A stretch of DNA of 64,000 nt, from assembly GCF_018320785.1 (NCBI RefSeq), contig NC_054869.1, forward strand, positions 31,660,289-31,724,288, read 5' to 3'. The first letter of the stretch is position 1; every line of letters starts with the position of its first letter. This DNA is from Cheilinus undulatus. Taxonomy: Eukaryota; Chordata; Actinopteri; Labriformes; Labridae. The notes under the pieces are model-generated. The model saw only the letters and a program-made list of their open reading frames with translations, was not told where the DNA came from and did not search any database. A program made the translations under genes and the position numbers. Below are positions 12,646 through 25,429 of this stretch, piece after piece.

Positions 12646-13139
12646 ACACTGCAGCACTACATCAGATGAGATTACACAGAACAAAAAGTTTTACCCCTGA
12701 CAGCACTTTTTCTCTCCCAGTATTTAGAAATGCAAACACAAGACAATGTGGTAAATTGCTCTTACAGGATGTAAACGAATTAGATCAGATCCCTAACAAA
12801 AAGACATTTTAATAATCTTACATTTACCCATTTAGACCTAAGAAAAGCACCTCCTACAACCTAAGTATTGTCTGAAAACAAACCTTCTGAATAATGGACT
12901 TTTCTCCTTTTTCTAGTTCTCAATGATTTAAAAAAAAAAACACTTAGAAAGAACATTTCTGTGTGTCATTCAGTGTAAAGTAAATACAGATTTTTCATAT
13001 TGTTATGTTTAATGTACTTAGGCATCATGTGTACATTTAACTGGCTGTTTTACATCTTTTAATGTGTAACCTTTGACTTTATCATGTGACTTCTAGTAGT
13101 CATGTGACTTGTTGAGAACCTTTAAAGGAAGCAGCTTTG

Positions 13140-13790
13140 TAACTACCCTGATGAAGGCCTGTATGGCTGAAACATGTTGGCATGTTTTTATGATTCTGTA
13201 GCCCTCATGAAATAAAGTAACCTTGTAACACAGATGGATTTGCCTGTTCCCATTTGAACCGTTTGGGCCAAGTTAGAAAGTGACAGGACCAATCAGCGTT
13301 GGGGGGCAGTACTTTTGGGCACGGCAGAGTCGTGATGTATGCAAGCAGCGAGAAGAGGCCAGCGCAATTATGGCAGAAGACATTAGCATGGATGCTGCTA
13401 AAGCGTAAGATTTAACAGAACTTGACACATTTCTTCATTTAAAGAAGAACAAAGAACAGCAGATAGTTGTTTTCTTTTCAAAAACGACAAAAGTCGAGCA
13501 CTGACATGTCTACAGTCCCCGCTGTTCATGTTATGCAGCTCTCTATGGAGTTTAGCCTACTCGTTGGTAGGGGTGCACCTCAGTTCAAGGCTACGACGTC
13601 ATGTGTTTTGTTGTTCTGACTGGCCCATAAAAGTGTGATGGACAGAACGTTCATCCAGTCACTCTATTTTTTTTTCCAAAGGCTCTGCCCTTTCACAAAC
13701 GCCATGTATGGAAGGTTTCCCAGATGGATGTGTGAAACGTGTCAGGTTAGAAATAAAGGCTTTTATCAACAATCCCTCTGAGTGCCTCAG
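13140..13790. repeat. Probable interspersed repeat remnants
   Basis: Two stretches, 13,149-13,225 (GATGAAGGCCTGTATGGCTG, then AAACATGTTGG and ATGAAATAAAG) and 13,700-13,765 (ATGGAAGGTTTCCCAG, GTGTGAAACGTGTCAGG, AAATAAAGG), resemble tails of fish interspersed repeats. The intervening part has no gene. No terminal repeats were found, so class and boundaries are uncertain. Confidence 0.35.
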
Positions 13791-13949
13791 ATTTCCTCAA
13801 AGCAATAATACAATGTTTGTGAATTTAAACAGAAGAAGACCCAATAAGTAACCTTGAGGAGCCTCATGTTGCAGAACATAAACTTTATCTATTAAATGTC
13901 TGGACATAGTGGATAGGTGTGTGCAACTCTATGGCACCTAAGGGGTTGC

Positions 13950-14919
13950 AGGTTGCAATCATCTACAACTGCTCTACCTTTACAAGCCTTCAAGGGCCAA
14001 CTGCTGAGAAGTTTCCCCACAGCTCGATGCTGCCACCACCTTGCTTCACAGTGGGGATGGTGTGTTTGTGGTGATGTGCAGTGTTTGGCGTCCATGCCAA
14101 ACATAGCAACTAGTCTGATGGCCAAAAAAGCACCACTTTGGTTGCATCAGACCAAGGAACTTTGTCCACTTCACCATGGAGTCTCCTACATACATTTTGG
14201 TGAACTTGAGATTTAATGAGTTTTCTTTAAAAGTGGTTTTCTCTTTGCCACTCTCTCATAAAGCTTTGACTGGTGAAGAACCAACAGTTGTTGTATTCAG
14301 AGTCTCTCCCTTCTCAGCTGCTGAAGCTTGTGACTCCTTCAGAGTAGTGACAGGTGTCTTGGTGGCCTCTCTCACTAGTCTCCTTCTTGCACAGTCACTC
14401 AGGTTTTGAGGACAGCCTGATCTAGGCAGATTTACACATGTACCATATTCCTTCCGTTTCTTAATGATGGATTTAACTGAACTCTGGGGGATGTTCAGTG
14501 TCTTGGATTTTTTTTTTGTATTCATCCCCTGACATACTTTTCAATAACCTTTTCTCTGAGTTGCTTGGGGTGTTCTGTTGTCTTCATGGTGTAAAAGTAG
14601 CCAGGAATACTGATTAGCCAGTGACTGAACTTCCAGACACAGGTGTCTTTATATTACAATCACTTCAGACAGATTCACTGCATCCATTTCACAAACTGTA
14701 AGAATACTAGCTCTAATTGGCTAGAGATCTGTTGAAATAGGTCAGTCACTTTAAAGAGATGAATATTTATGCACTCACTTATTTAACCTTAAACATTTTT
14801 GTTTGTCACTATACACTATAACATTAAAGTTTTTTAATAATGTATATTGACCATGACTGATATATGAAATCAATAGAAGGGTAAAACATCCACAGGGGTG
14901 AATACTTTTTTTGGCACTG
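13950..14919 (-). pseudogene. Tc1-like transposon, truncated, minus orientation
   Basis: The minus strand encodes a Tc1-type N-terminal region at 14,256-14,525: IPQSSVKSIIKKRKEYGT (helix-turn-helix), then NLPRSGCPQ and REATKTPVTTLKE. Segments at 13,960-14,160 match the later Tc1 core, including the region opposite the motif for metal-ion residues. The high-coordinate end is a Tc1-like terminal repeat, GGGGTGAATACTTTTTTTGG then CACTG, followed by TA at 14,920-14,921. The low-coordinate end lacks a terminal repeat, and the reading frame is broken by internal loss. It is the same family as the element at 35,980-36,995. Confidence 0.8.
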
Positions 14920-14929
14920 TAATTAGCAC

Positions 14930-16388
14930 TGGTGGCCCAGATCTGGCCCACGGACCACCATTTGGGATCACTGCCCCACAGTATGAAGTCAAAACTTTCT
15001 GCAAATTGCTGAAAAATGTAAATTCTAAAAAACAGAAATCATACTTGTACTTGTTTTCAGTTAAGTAAATATAATGAAACATGTTTTTAAAATTGTATTC
15101 CGTTTCCTCCAGTTCATCCCTGTAAATCTAACATATAAGTGCCTTAAAGAAAAGTCAAATGGAGATGATTGCTTCACCTTGATGCGACAAGGTAATCTAT
15201 TCTTTCTGTACGCTGATGAATAAAATATTGAAGATATTTACATACAATTAATGTGCAAGGGTGAGGTGAGGTGAGTATCTACAACAAAGAAAGTCACCAT
15301 TGTATCACAGAAGTTTATCTCAGTAAGCTATGAAAGGGAGAAATAGGGAACTATTTCCTGGTGCTTGTTGGCAAAGCAATTTCATCAGCATCCAACATGT
15401 TTTACTCTGGATTCAGTGATCTATTTAATCACAGTTGAGTTACAAATTCTCACATATCTTTGCATCCATATTAAACAAGATGTGTTTAATCAAATCCAAC
15501 ATACAAAGCAAATTAACTCATCCTTAAGTCAAGTTGCACTCCGACATAGTAAAAAAAATTGCTTTCAAGTCACATGCCTGTCTTCAATAAGGATGCAACC
15601 TCCCCACTGTGACAAATTTTAGTTGATATACATTTAAATATTTGTCAGTTAGTTAATAATGCAAAGATGAAAGAATCAAAATATTCATTAAACATTTGGA
15701 CTCAAACAAAGTAGCCTGCTTCTATACTGATGATGTATTTGACTTCTGTTCTGATATCTCTAAATCACATCTGCACAGATTACTCCTAACACACAGAGGT
15801 TACGTCCATAGAGTTTTGTGCACCTTTCTCAATCCCCTCCTGGTGGCAAAACCCACCTCATTAACTCTTGTGTCTTTGCTGACATTCTGTTATCACACAC
15901 TGACAGACACTCTCTGATAATAAACACTTGCATGAAATATAATCTAATGTGTTTATTTTGGCAGACAGGCAGCCAATCAAACACGTTTGCATGCTCATAC
16001 GTGCAGACACTCATATAAGAACACAGATCCCCAGGCAGCAATTAGTTCTGCCCCACTAGAGTTCCCTCCCTCATCTCACTTAGCTGTAGGTGCAAATTAA
16101 ATTTGTCTTAATGCACTGACTGTGGTCTCTCACCACGCACTGCAAAGACAGGTGTGCTAAATCACACCAGGATTTTTATTTCCTCTGAGAGGAGTTGAAG
16201 AGTTTGGATATTTAAGCATGGTGAGGGCTGATAAACATAATCTGATTAATCACTCAAGGAGCTACAGGAGCTTTAACAGAGCTAAGACAATACAATAGTA
16301 TTTTAACTTTCCATTATTAATGTGTGAAATTATGTAAAAATGCCTGTCATGTCAATGTGGTGAATATATTTCTTTCATCTTTTCTCTT
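14930..16388. other. Intergenic, nothing recognised
   Basis: No supported gene. A short GGCCCAGATCTGGCCCACGG stretch near 14,934 resembles a fish repeat fragment. The remainder is AT-rich single-copy-looking DNA. Confidence 0.45.
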
Positions 16389-16390
16389 TA

Positions 16391-17775
16391 CACCGCATTC
16401 CAAATTATTATGCAAATTCGATTTTAGGGTCATAAACAATCAGTGTTTTGTTTTCCATTGAAACTCATGGATGGTATTGTGTTTCAGGGCCTCTTTGGAT
16501 CACTGAAATCAGTCTCAGACACCCATGATAATTAGTTTGCCAGGTGAGCTCAATTAAAGGAAAACTACTCAAGAAGGACTTTCCATATTATTAAGCAGGC
16601 CACAGGTTTCAAGCAATATGGGAAAGAAAAAGGATCTCTGCTGCCGAAAAGCATGAAATAGTGCAATGCCTTCGACAAGGAATGAAAACATTAGATACTT
16701 CACAAAAACCTTAGCATGATCATTGTACTGTGAAGAAATTTGTGGCTGATTCAGAGCATAGACAGGTTTGTGCAGATAAAGGCATAATGAGGAAGATTTC
16801 TGCCAGACAAGTTCATGGGATTAAGAGAGCAGCTGCTAAAATGCCATTACAAAGCAGCAAACAAGTATTTGAAGCTGCTGGTGCCTCTGGAGTCCCATCA
16901 ACCTCAAGGTGTAGGATCCTCCAGAGGCTTGCAGTCTTGCATAAACCTACTATTCAGCCACCCCTAACCAATGCTCACAAGCAGAAACAGTTGCAGTGGG
17001 CCCAGAAATATGTGAAGACTCATTTTCAAACAGTCTTGTTGACTGGTGAGTGCCATGCAATCCTGGATGGTCCAGATGGAGGAGTAGTGGATGGTTGGTG
17101 GATGGCCACCATGTCCCAACAAGGCTGTGACATCAGCAAGGAGGTGGCGGAGTCATGTTTTGGGCCGGAGTCATGAGGATAGAGCTGGTAGGCCTCTTTA
17201 GGGTCCATGAAGGTGTGAAAATGACCTCTGCAAAGTATATAGAGTTTCTGACTGACCACTTTCTTCCATGGTACAAAAAGAAGAACCGTGCCTTCCATAG
17301 TAAAATTATCTCAATGCATGACAATGCACCATCTCATGCTGCAAAGAATACCTCTGTGTCATTGGCTGCTATGGGCATAAAAGGAGAGAAACTCATGGTG
17401 TGGCCCCATCCTCCCCTGACCTCAACCCTATTAAGAATCTCTGAAGCATCCTCAAGCAGAAGATCTATGAGGGGGGGAGGCAGTTCACATCAAAACAGCA
17501 GCTCTGTGAGGCTATTCTGACATCTTGCAAAAAAATTCAAGCAGAAATTCTCCAAAAACTTGCAAGTTCAATGGATGCAAGAGTTGTGAAGGTGATATCA
17601 AATAAGGGCTCCTATGTTAACATGTAACTTAAGATGTTTTTGATTGAAATAGCTTTTGATTTCACTAAATATGACCTCCTAATGCTGCAACTTTAACAAA
17701 TGAACATTTTTAGTTCTTTACAACCTATAAAATCTTTTGAAACTCTGTTGTGCATAATAATTTGGAAAAGGGCAT
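16391..17775 (+). pseudogene. Tc1-like transposon, nearly full length, inactive
   Basis: The left end starts CACCGCATTCCAAATTATTA after a TA at 16,389-16,390. The right end near 17,750-17,775 is an imperfect inverse (TGCATAATAATTTGGAAAAG). Between them, recognisable transposase runs in plus frames from about 16,620 to 17,625: the HTH region is broken by stops, 16,730-17,176 carries SKQVFEAAGASGVPSTS, and 17,155-17,400 carries FLPWYKKKNRAFHS and MHDNAPSHAA (second catalytic Asp). The first catalytic Asp region reads LTGECHAILDGPDG, with Gly where Asp is usual. The [10 protein letters not shown] motif is in a different frame, followed by TGA, and has Lys in place of the catalytic Glu. Confidence 0.85.
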
Positions 17776-18029
17776 TTAGAGTTTTTTATTTAAAAAAAAG
17801 TTATCATTGGGAGGTTAGTTCAATAAAATCAAAATAATGCTCTAACGGTTGAAGACTTGAAAATTACACTGACTGTCATTTGCATCAACTATTTAGGAAA
17901 ATCAGAGAAAAATATCATTCGCATTTGTATTTGGAACAGGGTGTAATAGATAAAGTTACTTTCATGTTTGTGATCATTTTAAGGTTTTATTGAGCATTTG
18001 TGAAAGATGAGTGGGTCTACCACACAGCA

Positions 18030-18490
18030 TCTTAACCTCTCAGCCTCTAGAGGATGTAACTACAGGCTCGCAGGCAGCTGGTTCAGTACCATAGATTCAG
18101 GACTATAGATCTAGGGCCCGTGTTTTTCGCTGAAGTTACACAACTTTGATAGGCAGAAATCTAAAGTTCACTTGAAGTACTTTTTATGTTAATAGTTTTT
18201 TTCTTTAATTTTATATAACTGCTTTATGCATGTTCAGTTGTGTCAGCCATATTTTTTCCACTAACATAACTCATTCAGTACTACGCCCTGATTGTCATCC
18301 ATTGCTGTGGTGAGTAGTAGCAATAGTAATAGCTAGCAACCTGTATTTAAAAGAATGCCCATGAACAAAGTGCATTTGCACAAGCAGGGTCCTCGATCTA
18401 TGGTCCAGAACCTGCAGTCCTGAAACTGCTGCCTGTGAGCCTGCAGATACTGTACATCCTTCTCTCAGCCACTGGAGTCATTAAAGCGTA
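18030..18490. mobile_element. Foldback or MITE-like element with long inverted repeats
   Basis: About 90 bases at 18,035-18,125 and the reverse complement of 18,385-18,480 share ordered blocks: GGATGTA, CAGGCTCRCAGGCAG, TTCAG and CCATAGAT. The copies have drifted. About 260 bases separate them, and no transposase is present. This is an inverted-repeat element, but target-site duplications and true ends could not be fixed. Confidence 0.5.
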
Positions 18491-18499
18491 ATTGCATTT

Positions 18500-20045
18500 C
18501 ATCATCTCATTTACCTGTTAAGAAAAAAGATGACATCATTCGCTTTCACACTTTTTGGAGATGATTTTGGTACAAAAATATAAAATTATGTTAAGTTCAC
18601 AGTAAGTTTCATACTGCATGATGAAAACATAACAAGGAATTAAATGCTATTCTAGTGTAAACCAACATTCTGAGCTCTCTCCTTTAACAAGTAACTAAAA
18701 GTACTGGGTGATGCTGCAATGAGCAATTTACTATTAATACAGTGTTTTCATATCTGTAGTGAAGGAAAATATCTATGTTATTTGTAACTGATTTATCCAT
18801 CCTGATTGGTTCTGCCACTTTCTTTCAAGATCCAAAATGTTCTGATGGAAGCTTTGCAAGATGGATTCTCCAGTGAGAAATTCGGACACGAATCATTCTG
18901 CTTTGCAAGGTAACAAAAAAAAAAAAACAGCAATACTCGCATCGAGCACATGCAACATGACAAAACTAGCTTTGCTGGTACCTTAGCTCATAGATCTTAC
19001 CTACCTTATTAATGCAGCCTACATCTCCTCACTGGTATCACCCTGGTTATTCTCTCTGGTTACTTCTAGTTCTCCTCTGTTAGATTAGCAATTTATTAGC
19101 AATCCACTGTACAAAATCAATACTTGAAGTAATTACTTGACTAGATAAACATGCTAGCTTATGGTTATGGCACAATGCAAACAGGCCTGAATAAGACAGC
19201 TAAAGCTAACAAGAATAAAGCGAGCCACCTTTCATTCGTGTAACTACTTCTAAAACCGGTCTATATATGATTTACTCCTGGATTAGACATCTTATCTTTT
19301 TCTGTTTCATTTATGAGATGTTTCTTAGTCTGTAACTGCCACACTGTGTTTTATAAATGACCTTGAATTAAAAAATAAAAATGAAAACATTGTACAGGCA
19401 AATTATGGCTCAGATATACGGTCTGTGAGAGTGGTCGTCAGAGATGTACTGTCTGCAGCCAGACTCTGTTGGGCACATTTTTGTGTCTATCATAGAAGGG
19501 GAGAGATGTCTGAGGAAAGCTCATTAACGGGAAAATTTCTCTAGGGGTCATGTTGGAGCAATTAATCCCTCAGGGCAGGTGCCCTTGACATAATGTCATC
19601 AACAGAAACACTCAAGTAATATGATGCAAGATTTTTTGTTTTTGTTTTTGTTTATGTCATACTGTTTCCAGGTGACCTTTGTTGAAGTTAACATCTGAGA
19701 AACTTCTTTGAAATGTGTTAATTCCCCTCACCTCTGGTTTTGACTTCTTACTCAATGCCCTCCTCGGTATCTCCCCATTTGCCTTTATGTTTGTACTGAG
19801 AAAACTTGGCTAGGAGTAATAACAGGAATGTTTCCTATGTGCTAACAAGAAATAGCATGGCTTGAACCAGATGTGCATTTGCATGATAAAGCCAAGGACA
19901 AGTAGTGTTTGTGTACCACTATAAAAGGGGCCGCAGAAACCGGTATAGCAATTTAAAATCAGGATTAAATAAATGCAATGCAGAAACAGGTTTCAGGCAT
20001 TTCAATACCATGATTTACCCCAGTGTGCTTCTAATTGTTTTAAGT
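18500..20045. other. Intergenic, nothing firmly recognised
   Basis: No supported gene. A POU octamer ATTTGCAT (inverse of ATGCAAAT) occurs at 19,877-19,884 in a stretch around 19,780-19,930 that does not look repetitive and could be regulatory. Confidence 0.4.
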
Positions 20046-20049
20046 GACT

Positions 20050-20460
20050 CAGCAAATGAATGAAAAAACTGTGCCCATGACTTCAGCACATGAACAAGTT
20101 AAGCACACTTGTACCACAGTGCTGCTGAATGAATGGGTGTTAACATTGGCAAAACTTAACACTCAAATCAATGGCACTCTGCTGCTAATGAATGACAAGG
20201 CTAATTGCGGGAATGGCTTGTTGCTCTTTGGTTTAGATAAATACTCCGACAAGTGAAGTGCTTTAATTATCCCCCGCGTGTTTGTGCCTGAGTGGCGACG
20301 CCACCGCTTCACTCGAGAAGCCTGCCGAATGAGACAAGCTAATTAAGAGTGATTTCCCCACTCCCCACTCATTAATAACACAACAGCAATTAAGAGGAGC
20401 TAGCGGAACACGGTGCATTTGGTGCTAACAAGATTAGCCTCATGGAGCAATGAGTTTACG
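20050..20460. promoter_or_regulatory. Candidate conserved non-coding element D
   Basis: A non-repetitive block carries many TAAT/ATTA homeobox cores (GCTAATTAAGAG, CTCATTAATAAC, GCAATTAAGAGG) and a compact CpG-containing segment, GAGTGGCGACGCCACCGC, at about 20,291. No frame is coding. The density and spacing of homeodomain cores is the most enhancer-like in the window. This is an inference and needs cross-species alignment. Confidence 0.35.
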
Positions 20461-20464
20461 AGAG

Positions 20465-23400
20465 ACGGAGACACAAACAGAGACAGAAAGCTGGGAAGAT
20501 TCAATTAAGAGAGGAAGATATTTCAAGGTGTTGGCAGGAAGCAGAGTGAGGAAATAAAGGGAAAAGTGAAGGGAAATTAGACTTAAGGAGGAGTAGAGGA
20601 AACAGAAAAGATTTGATAGGAGTGAAAAGGAAATGGAAGGTGCAGAGAAGACAAAACATTGATATTGCTTTATTTAGATTCAGCCACAGCCTCTGTCTCA
20701 TTTTTTCCTTCATGAATCGCCAGAGTGGCCTTTAAATGAGCTGCTGCATAAAGGACATTTAGTTTAATAGCCCACTGAATAATAACGGAGGAGGGAAGAG
20801 ACTGCACCTCTGAGCAAGACAGCATTTAATTACCAACAATACATGGGCCATGTGAGAGGGACCATATACAGTGGTAATAAATGTATTCAAAAGAGTGTAT
20901 GTAGGTTATGTTTACATTCTGGTTCCAGCATGATTCATCACTGCAGACACAACAAACATAATGAAATTAGATGACCCCCTGCAGTCAGCCACATGTGCTG
21001 TGGTTTGCTGTAAAAGTAGGCCGACTGGAGCGTTCAAGCAGTAACGACTAAATTGAATAACAGGACAAATTAAATCAGGGGTTATACTGTATGTGACAGG
21101 ACACAACTGTTGATCTTTTGGTTGTTGAGTGAGTCCTTCGAGGGCAGCAAAAAACAGCAGACAGACCAATAGCCTTATCACACATGCACAGATATTAATT
21201 AGCTTATTCATAGCTCTCAGTCACGTGACTAGCACAGAGGCCTGAAGGTCAACATATGCTTAGAACAGTGGTAGCTGCCATTGAACACTACGTGGAGCTG
21301 CAGCACCAAGCATTTTATTCTCCAGCTCCTCAAAATGATGCATGTTTGCATGGCCTGACAACCACAAAAAAAGCTGAAACATTAATTTAAATTTAAATTT
21401 GCATGTTTTTGTCATGTTGGACCCATGTACATCCAAAATTCAGTAATGCTAACATAAAGGTACATTGGCCATAGCTGAGAATCCTTCTCCTTACAGCCCC
21501 AGGATGCAAGTTTACAAAAGCATGGACAGTACACATTTTGATATTTTGGGGTTGATTATGCTGCCATTTGGGAGATGGATAAGAAATTCTTCATCACTGA
21601 ATCACAGGTGAGTGATAAAGAGCTATAGTGTTCTAGAGCTGTAATGTAAGTTAAAAAGCAGTCATATTTCTATAGAGTTAACATTATTTGATGCCAGGAA
21701 TGAAGCCTTGCAATAGTTTATACAAGACATGGTAGTCATCTGAAGGCCAGCTGATCCTTACTATTGTCTACCAGCTCCCACAGCCAACCATCTTCTTTCT
21801 CTCAACACAGGGGTGTATTTAAATATAATGTACATATCACTAATACCTGCTTGCATTAATGCTGATGCACCACGCAGCTGCTGCTACTGGCAAGCTTAAC
21901 CTCCTCCACCCCGGCCTCCTCCTTTATAGCACAAAGCTTGTTGCACCCTCATATTCAGATTCATGCTACTATGGGTTGACTAATTTTATTGGGTTCAGTA
22001 GGCATTGTCATAAATGTGTCTGTCCATATGGGGGTGTCTGGCCATGCGCTCTCTGGAAAGTCAAAGCATGCTGCTTGACTAACCCAGGCAGCATCTTTTT
22101 TAGCAGTGCCAAGTAAAACTGTATATCCATTTGCAATAAAATGGTTAAATGTATGACTAGAGTGTTCCTGACTAAACTAGAATAAGTCTGTTCATTGTGC
22201 TACAGTGGAGCATATAACAGCATTAACCCACGTCCTACATCTCTCTGGGTTTTTCCTTCTCTGATGGGGTTCTGTAGGGGTATAACATGGCCTTGTTCCC
22301 CTGCTGGTTTGTGCATCCCATTGAACAACAATTTTCTTTTATTAAAAAATAAATATAACTGGCTAAAACACCTAGGTGGTTACCTGGACTGTCAGCTTTT
22401 AATAGCATGCACAGTAGGAAACCTCTCTTGCCTACCAGAGGACGCACCATGGGTGTGTAATGCCACATGAAAGCTAAAGCTAACTGTAGCCCATCTGATA
22501 GGCTGTGCGTGGCCTTTATCAATTATAGCTCAGTCAGCACTCTGTCAAGAAACACATAATTTGTGGCTATAAATATGTATTTATTAGCAGTTATCAATTA
22601 GTACTTTTGCTGTTATTTATGTTTGGCGGTGTGGCTGTTCTGAGATCCCCCTGCCCTTCCATGAGCCTGTGTGGAGAGCATTAAGCAGGATCAGCACACT
22701 TTCCTGCTCTTCCTATGCACATAAGGAAAGCATAAGGCAGTAACCTGACATGCCAGATGGGTTTTTTCTCTATTTGCTTGCAGGTTGGCTTGTTTTTTTT
22801 TTGTGAACAAATAACTCAGAGATCGGGGCAGGGTTTCCTGAAATGTTGAGAAGTGAATTTCTAAAAAGGGCTGAAGTTCAGGACTAGCTGGTGCACAATT
22901 TTGAGCATCTAAAGCCAATTATTTCCCTCAACAGTTGGTGAAGACCATTACTGAGCAAAATGAGCGAGAGAGTATAAGACTAACATCAACTGCATGGAAA
23001 ACAAGACGAGGTAAAAACCTAGTATACGGCTGACCGCAACTATCTGGTATGCCTGCTATAATGCCTGACTGGCAGAGTGATTTTGTCATTATTATTTTTT
23101 GTTAGCCAAATTTATTGTGGCTTTTTAAATGTACATAGCTACATGCTGGTGTCTCTCTGTCTGTCTCCTCTTAATAAAGCTCTTCTATGTGTACACATGA
23201 AACTCTACAGAGCCCTGTCAGAATTCACTGATAGATACAGACAGTGTCACTGGAGATTTTTTTTTTTTTTTTTTTTTTGGTCAGATTTAAGTCTTTAATG
23301 GTAGTCATTTTATATTACCAAAAAAACACTAATTTTTAATGAACAGTTTGTTATACAATAAAATAAAAACTGCAGCAGGTGTCATGAACATTTCTAATTC

Positions 23401-23475
23401 TCCTCAGACAGGTGTGTAAGGGTCTTTATATGTGTAAAATTAAGCTGAATTTCTACTTTAGTGTTCCTATCCTTT
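20465..23475. other. Intergenic DNA, no supported gene
   Basis: Only short open frames without splice context. A run of about 20 T residues lies near 23,258-23,278, possibly the tail of a retroposed copy on the minus strand. Nothing else could be named. Confidence 0.45.
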
Positions 23476-23479
23476 TTTA

Positions 23480-24060
23480 TATCCGTTAATTGTCTATTTA
23501 TTCATTCATTCATTTATTTTGCACATTTTAAAATACAATAAAACAAAACAACAATAACAATAATGGACTGACATTAACAATAAGCAATTAAATTTTAAAA
23601 GGCATGCCAGGGAAATCCCAAAAAAAACTCAAGGGGCTTGAAAAGGAGGGCTCCCCAATATAACACTTAAACTTTAACTAAAGAAAAAAAACAAGACAGA
23701 AAAAAGGATGACAAGACACCAGACAACAGAAACACAGTAGAAAACAGAAAAAATAAAAAAAACAATTAGAACAACAACAATATCGAAAAAAACAAATAAC
23801 AACAGATGATGGATTATTCACATAGTAGTAAGTTTTTGAAAGAAATTTTAAATGACCTTGGGGAAAGTTTGACCAAGTGAGAAGGAAGTGAATTCCATAT
23901 CCTGGGACCTCTAGATGTTATACTAAATTGTGATGAAGTGGTACATGATTTGGGGGGGGGGGGGGCTGAAGCTGGAGAGCTGTTTGGATAGGATAATTAT
24001 GAAATTGATTATTGGCTTTAAAGAAATCTATAAACAGCCCATTTATCATATTTCCTGCAA
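23480..24060 (-). repeat. Probable LINE tail fragment
   Basis: The A-rich stretch 23,540-23,800, followed by GAAGGAAGTGAATTCCATAT and CCTGGGACC at 23,880-23,910, resembles the terminal part of fish LINE copies in minus orientation. A run of G residues lies near 23,951-23,964. No reverse transcriptase motif is present, so the call rests on texture and remembered resemblance. Confidence 0.35.
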
Positions 24061-24479
24061 ATGAAGACGTGCTAAATGTTTAAGTAGCGTTCTCTCAACA
24101 CAAATGTGGAGATTTTATTATTATTTGTTCCCCATAAACATCTAGTATCAAGGGAATATTTACCAAATATTTTTTTACTTTTTTATTTTTGCTGCGTAAA
24201 AGACGGTCAAAGAGAAAGGGCTGATAGGAGAAAGTGTGACGGGGGGCAGGAGCTCATGATGGAAAAATTGAAAACTGAAGATTGTGCACAAGTCTCAAAT
24301 CACGAAATATATTCTGTGCACAAGGCAAGCTGTCAGTGTGGCTCTGTGCTCTGGATTTAAAAATAGCAGTGGCCCAGGTCGGAGTAAACTGCAGCAGTCT
24401 TACAGCAGCATCCAAGCTAACAGCTAACGGCATACAATATGTACAAGCCCACCGCACGATTGGAAAGCCATGCCGAAAC

Positions 24480-25260
24480 AGACCAGGAGTAGAGCTGGCA
24501 TGACTGCGTTTGTTTGGATTTAGACACGTCTGGTTCAGACAGAAATGCTGCTGTGGCTCAGTACCAGCTAATGACTAGCAGGCCTGCTGGGGAGGAGGGG
24601 ACAGAAGTGCGACAACATAATTTTCCTGTCGCGGAAAGATTTCCGTGTTGTGAAATGTGTTGGTCTGGCTAAGGCCAAGCTAACGTGCGGCGAGCAGCCG
24701 TTGTATACAAGTACAACAAGTAACCCTTTCCCCCTTTAACTATCACACATGCTGAAGCGGTTTGGCAGAGGAGCAAAAACACCCTTTCTGTTACAGAAAG
24801 CTTTTAGTGTTGCTGTCTTCACTTGTTTTAATAAGGAAATGTCCAGTTTTGTCTAAGTCCTGCTGTGACTTAGTCAGAGCTAATCGCTACACAAGCAGCC
24901 GTTGTACACATGCATTGACACAAGAAGTTACCTTTTCCCCTCAACTATCACATAGTCATGCCAAAGCAGGTCAGCAGAGGAGTGAAAACATCTTTCCCAA
25001 CATGAAAAGCTTATAGGGTTGTTTTATTCTTTGTCATACATAAATATGGCCCAGTTCTGGTGAAACAGAGGCTAAAGCTATATCTGAGGTATTTAGTGCA
25101 GTGGAGGCAGCCGTTAGAGGGCTTTCAGTCCCCCTAAACCCCGCCCATAGTGCAACTCTGTATGTATGGGTCTAGTTAACACAGTGGAGGCAGCCATTAG
25201 TGACAGCATTCAGTCCAAGCAAATGCAACTCTGTATTCTCGGGCTTATAAATTAGCAGCA
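24480..25260. repeat. Degenerate tandem repeat array, period about 160-210 bp
   Basis: The motif GCAGCCGTTGTATAC near 24,696 recurs as GCAGCCGTTGTACAC about 200 bases later. In both copies it is followed by a TTTCCCC(C/T) block, AACTATCACA and GCAGAGGAG. A second marker, GAAAGATTTCCGTGTTG, GAAAGCTTTTAGTGTTG and GAAAAGCTTATAGGGTTG, appears near 24,636, 24,797 and 25,004. Further on, GTGGAGGCAGCCGTTAG and GTGGAGGCAGCCATTAG (near 25,100 and 25,185) are each followed by TGCAACTCTGTAT. No transposase or terminal repeats are visible. Confidence 0.6.
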
Positions 25261-25429
25261 CTCAGTCAGTCAGTCATTCAGTCAGTACACGGACAGAGCC
25301 ATATTTAGGGCTGACCTCAGCGGTCAGCAAAAAAGACATTAGGCATCAGTTTGCAAATACCTTAGGACAGCTCCAGCTGCCATCCTTTTGACATGACAGG
25401 TGTCATTTCTGCCACCAAGGGTTTCTTAA

